From Streptomyces sp. DT2A-34 (GTDB taxonomy: Bacteria; Actinomycetota; Actinomycetes; Streptomycetales; Streptomycetaceae): a DNA stretch of 64,000 bases. The DNA lies in assembly GCF_030499515.1 (NCBI RefSeq), contig NZ_JASTWJ010000001.1:5808001-5872000 (forward strand), written 5' to 3'. The stretch's first letter is position 1. Each line of letters starts with the position of its first letter. Below are positions 63,263-64,000 of this stretch, piece after piece. The notes beneath the pieces are model-generated. The model saw nothing but the letters and a program-made list of their open reading frames with translations. It had not been told where the DNA came from and made no database searches. Position numbers and translations under genes: made by a program.

Positions 63263-64000
63263 GTGGCCACGTTCCTGTACAAACTCGGCCGACTCGCCTT
63301 CAGGCGACGGCACTTCGTCGCCCTCATATGGGTCGCGCTGCTCGCCCTCGCGGGCGTCGGCGCGGCCACTGCCCCCAGCGCCGGATCCAGCTCCTTCTCC
63401 ATCCCCGGCACCGAGGCCCAGAAGGCCTTCGACCTGCTCGAACAGCGCTTCCCGGGCAGCAGCGCGGACGGCGGCACAGCCCGTGTCGTCTTCAAGGCAC
63501 CCGACGGCGAGAAGATGACGGACGCCGCCCACAAGGCGACCGTCGAGCAGACCGTGAAGGAGCTGTCCGACGGCTCCGAGGTCGTCTCCGTCGCCGACCC
63601 CTACAAGGCGCACGCCGTCAGCAAGGACGGCACCATCGCGTACGCCTCGGTGCGGTACGAGGTGCCGGGCATGGAGTTGAAGGACGCCAGCCGGGAGGCA
63701 CTCGAAGACGCCGGGCAGCAGGCGCGGGACGCCGGACTGACCGTGGAGATCGGCGGTGACGCGCTCCAGGCGGCACCCGAGGCCGCCTCCTCCGAGATCA
63801 TCGGCCTCGCGGTCGCCGCGGTGGTCCTCGTCATCACCTTCGGCTCGCTGATCGCGGCCGGTCTGCCGCTGCTCACCGCGCTGATCGGCGTCGGCATCGG
63901 CGTCTCGGCGATCACCGCGCTGGCCAACGCCCTCGACCTGGGCTCCACCACCTCCACCCTGGCCATGATGATCGGCCTCGCCGTCGGCATCGACTACGCC
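63263..64000 (+). CDS. MMPL/RND-family transporter, truncated by the right edge
   Basis: 246 codons from GTG 63263 with GGGAG about 8 bases upstream. The N-terminal membrane helix (HFVALIWVALLALAGVGAATAPSAGSSSFSIPGTEAQKAFDLLEQRFPG) is followed by the periplasmic porter segment. The next helices are EIIGLAVAAVVLVITFGSLIAAGLPLLTALIGVGIGVS and STLAMMIGLAVGIDYA, the latter with the MMPL Asp-Tyr motif needed for proton flow. It exports lipids, siderophores or drugs. The C-terminal half is outside the window. It is likely controlled by the TetR upstream. Confidence 0.9.
   Translation, partial: MATFLYKLGRLAFRRRHFVALIWVALLALAGVGAATAPSAGSSSFSIPGTEAQKAFDLLEQRFPGSSADGGTARVVFKAPDGEKMTDAAHKATVEQTVKELSDGSEVVSVADPYKAHAVSKDGTIAYASVRYEVPGMELKDASREALEDAGQQARDAGLTVEIGGDALQAAPEAASSEIIGLAVAAVVLVITFGSLIAAGLPLLTALIGVGIGVSAITALANALDLGSTTSTLAMMIGLAVGIDYA

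Overview
The window is high-GC actinobacterial chromosome and almost certainly Streptomyces. It carries hrdD, a SoxR-type promoter, a Streptomyces-type galU-moeA-moaC-mog-rimJ-sepX block, many GTG/TTG starts, ATGA-coupled operons and hairpin terminators mostly without T-runs. The order around hrdD (TetR/MFS, MarR/dioxygenase, GNAT, hrdD, TetR, WYL/MFS, fruR-fruK-fruA) resembles my recollection of the S. coelicolor hrdD neighbourhood.

Layout. 1-2.1 kb: two damaged transposase genes (IS4-like and IS5-like), an IS-adjacent coiled-coil protein, a small hypothetical gene and tRNA-Arg(CCT), which looks like an island border. 2.2-9.4 kb: an FMN reductase behind a SoxR-like promoter, a duplicated IclR regulator, a secreted M6-type metalloprotease, and TetR/MFS and MarR genes. 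9.5-25.1 kb: a DODA-type dioxygenase, GNAT, hrdD with a SigR-type promoter, a structured region that may be a small RNA, TetR, WYL/MFS, the fructose PTS operon, DUF6227, an L,D-transpeptidase lipoprotein, a P1 peptidase and the 3' part of ltrA.

25,077-34,645: a foreign 9.56-kb integrative element. It sits inside the membrane-protein gene ltrA. The 3' part of ltrA lies left of the element and the 5' part lies right, and both junctions carry the same 7-bp core, GCCCACC. Joining the element ends gives a dyad-symmetric attP. The element encodes a large serine integrase, a P4/D5-type SF3 helicase, a protein resembling a phage terminase small subunit, a membrane-HTH protein, a ribbon-helix-helix protein, a divergently transcribed XRE regulator with a palindromic operator, and several small proteins. 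It has no capsid, tail, portal, large terminase or conjugation gene. This composition fits a phage satellite (PICI-like) better than a prophage or a conjugative AICE, and it is the main discovery candidate here. Its excision would restore a 412-codon ltrA.

35-50 kb: mscL, a SAF-domain protein, MTA phosphorylase, FmdB, an MFS exporter, a K+/H+ antiporter with an apparent CTG start, a penicillin-acylase-family Ntn hydrolase, 5-formyl-THF cyclo-ligase, then the co-directional run galU, moeA/glp, moaC, mog, rimJ-like and sepX/glpR, which links UDP-glucose supply, molybdenum-cofactor-type proteins and the divisome, followed by tRNA-Ala(CGC). 50-64 kb: MFS, GNAT, a SodC-like secreted protein, exonuclease III, MerR, a three-gene operon (Baeyer-Villiger monooxygenase, alpha/beta hydrolase, short-chain dehydrogenase) that resembles the mycobacterial mymA operon, a tricorn protease homologue, TetR with twin operators, a 164-bp MITE-like inverted-repeat element, and an MMPL transporter cut by the right edge.
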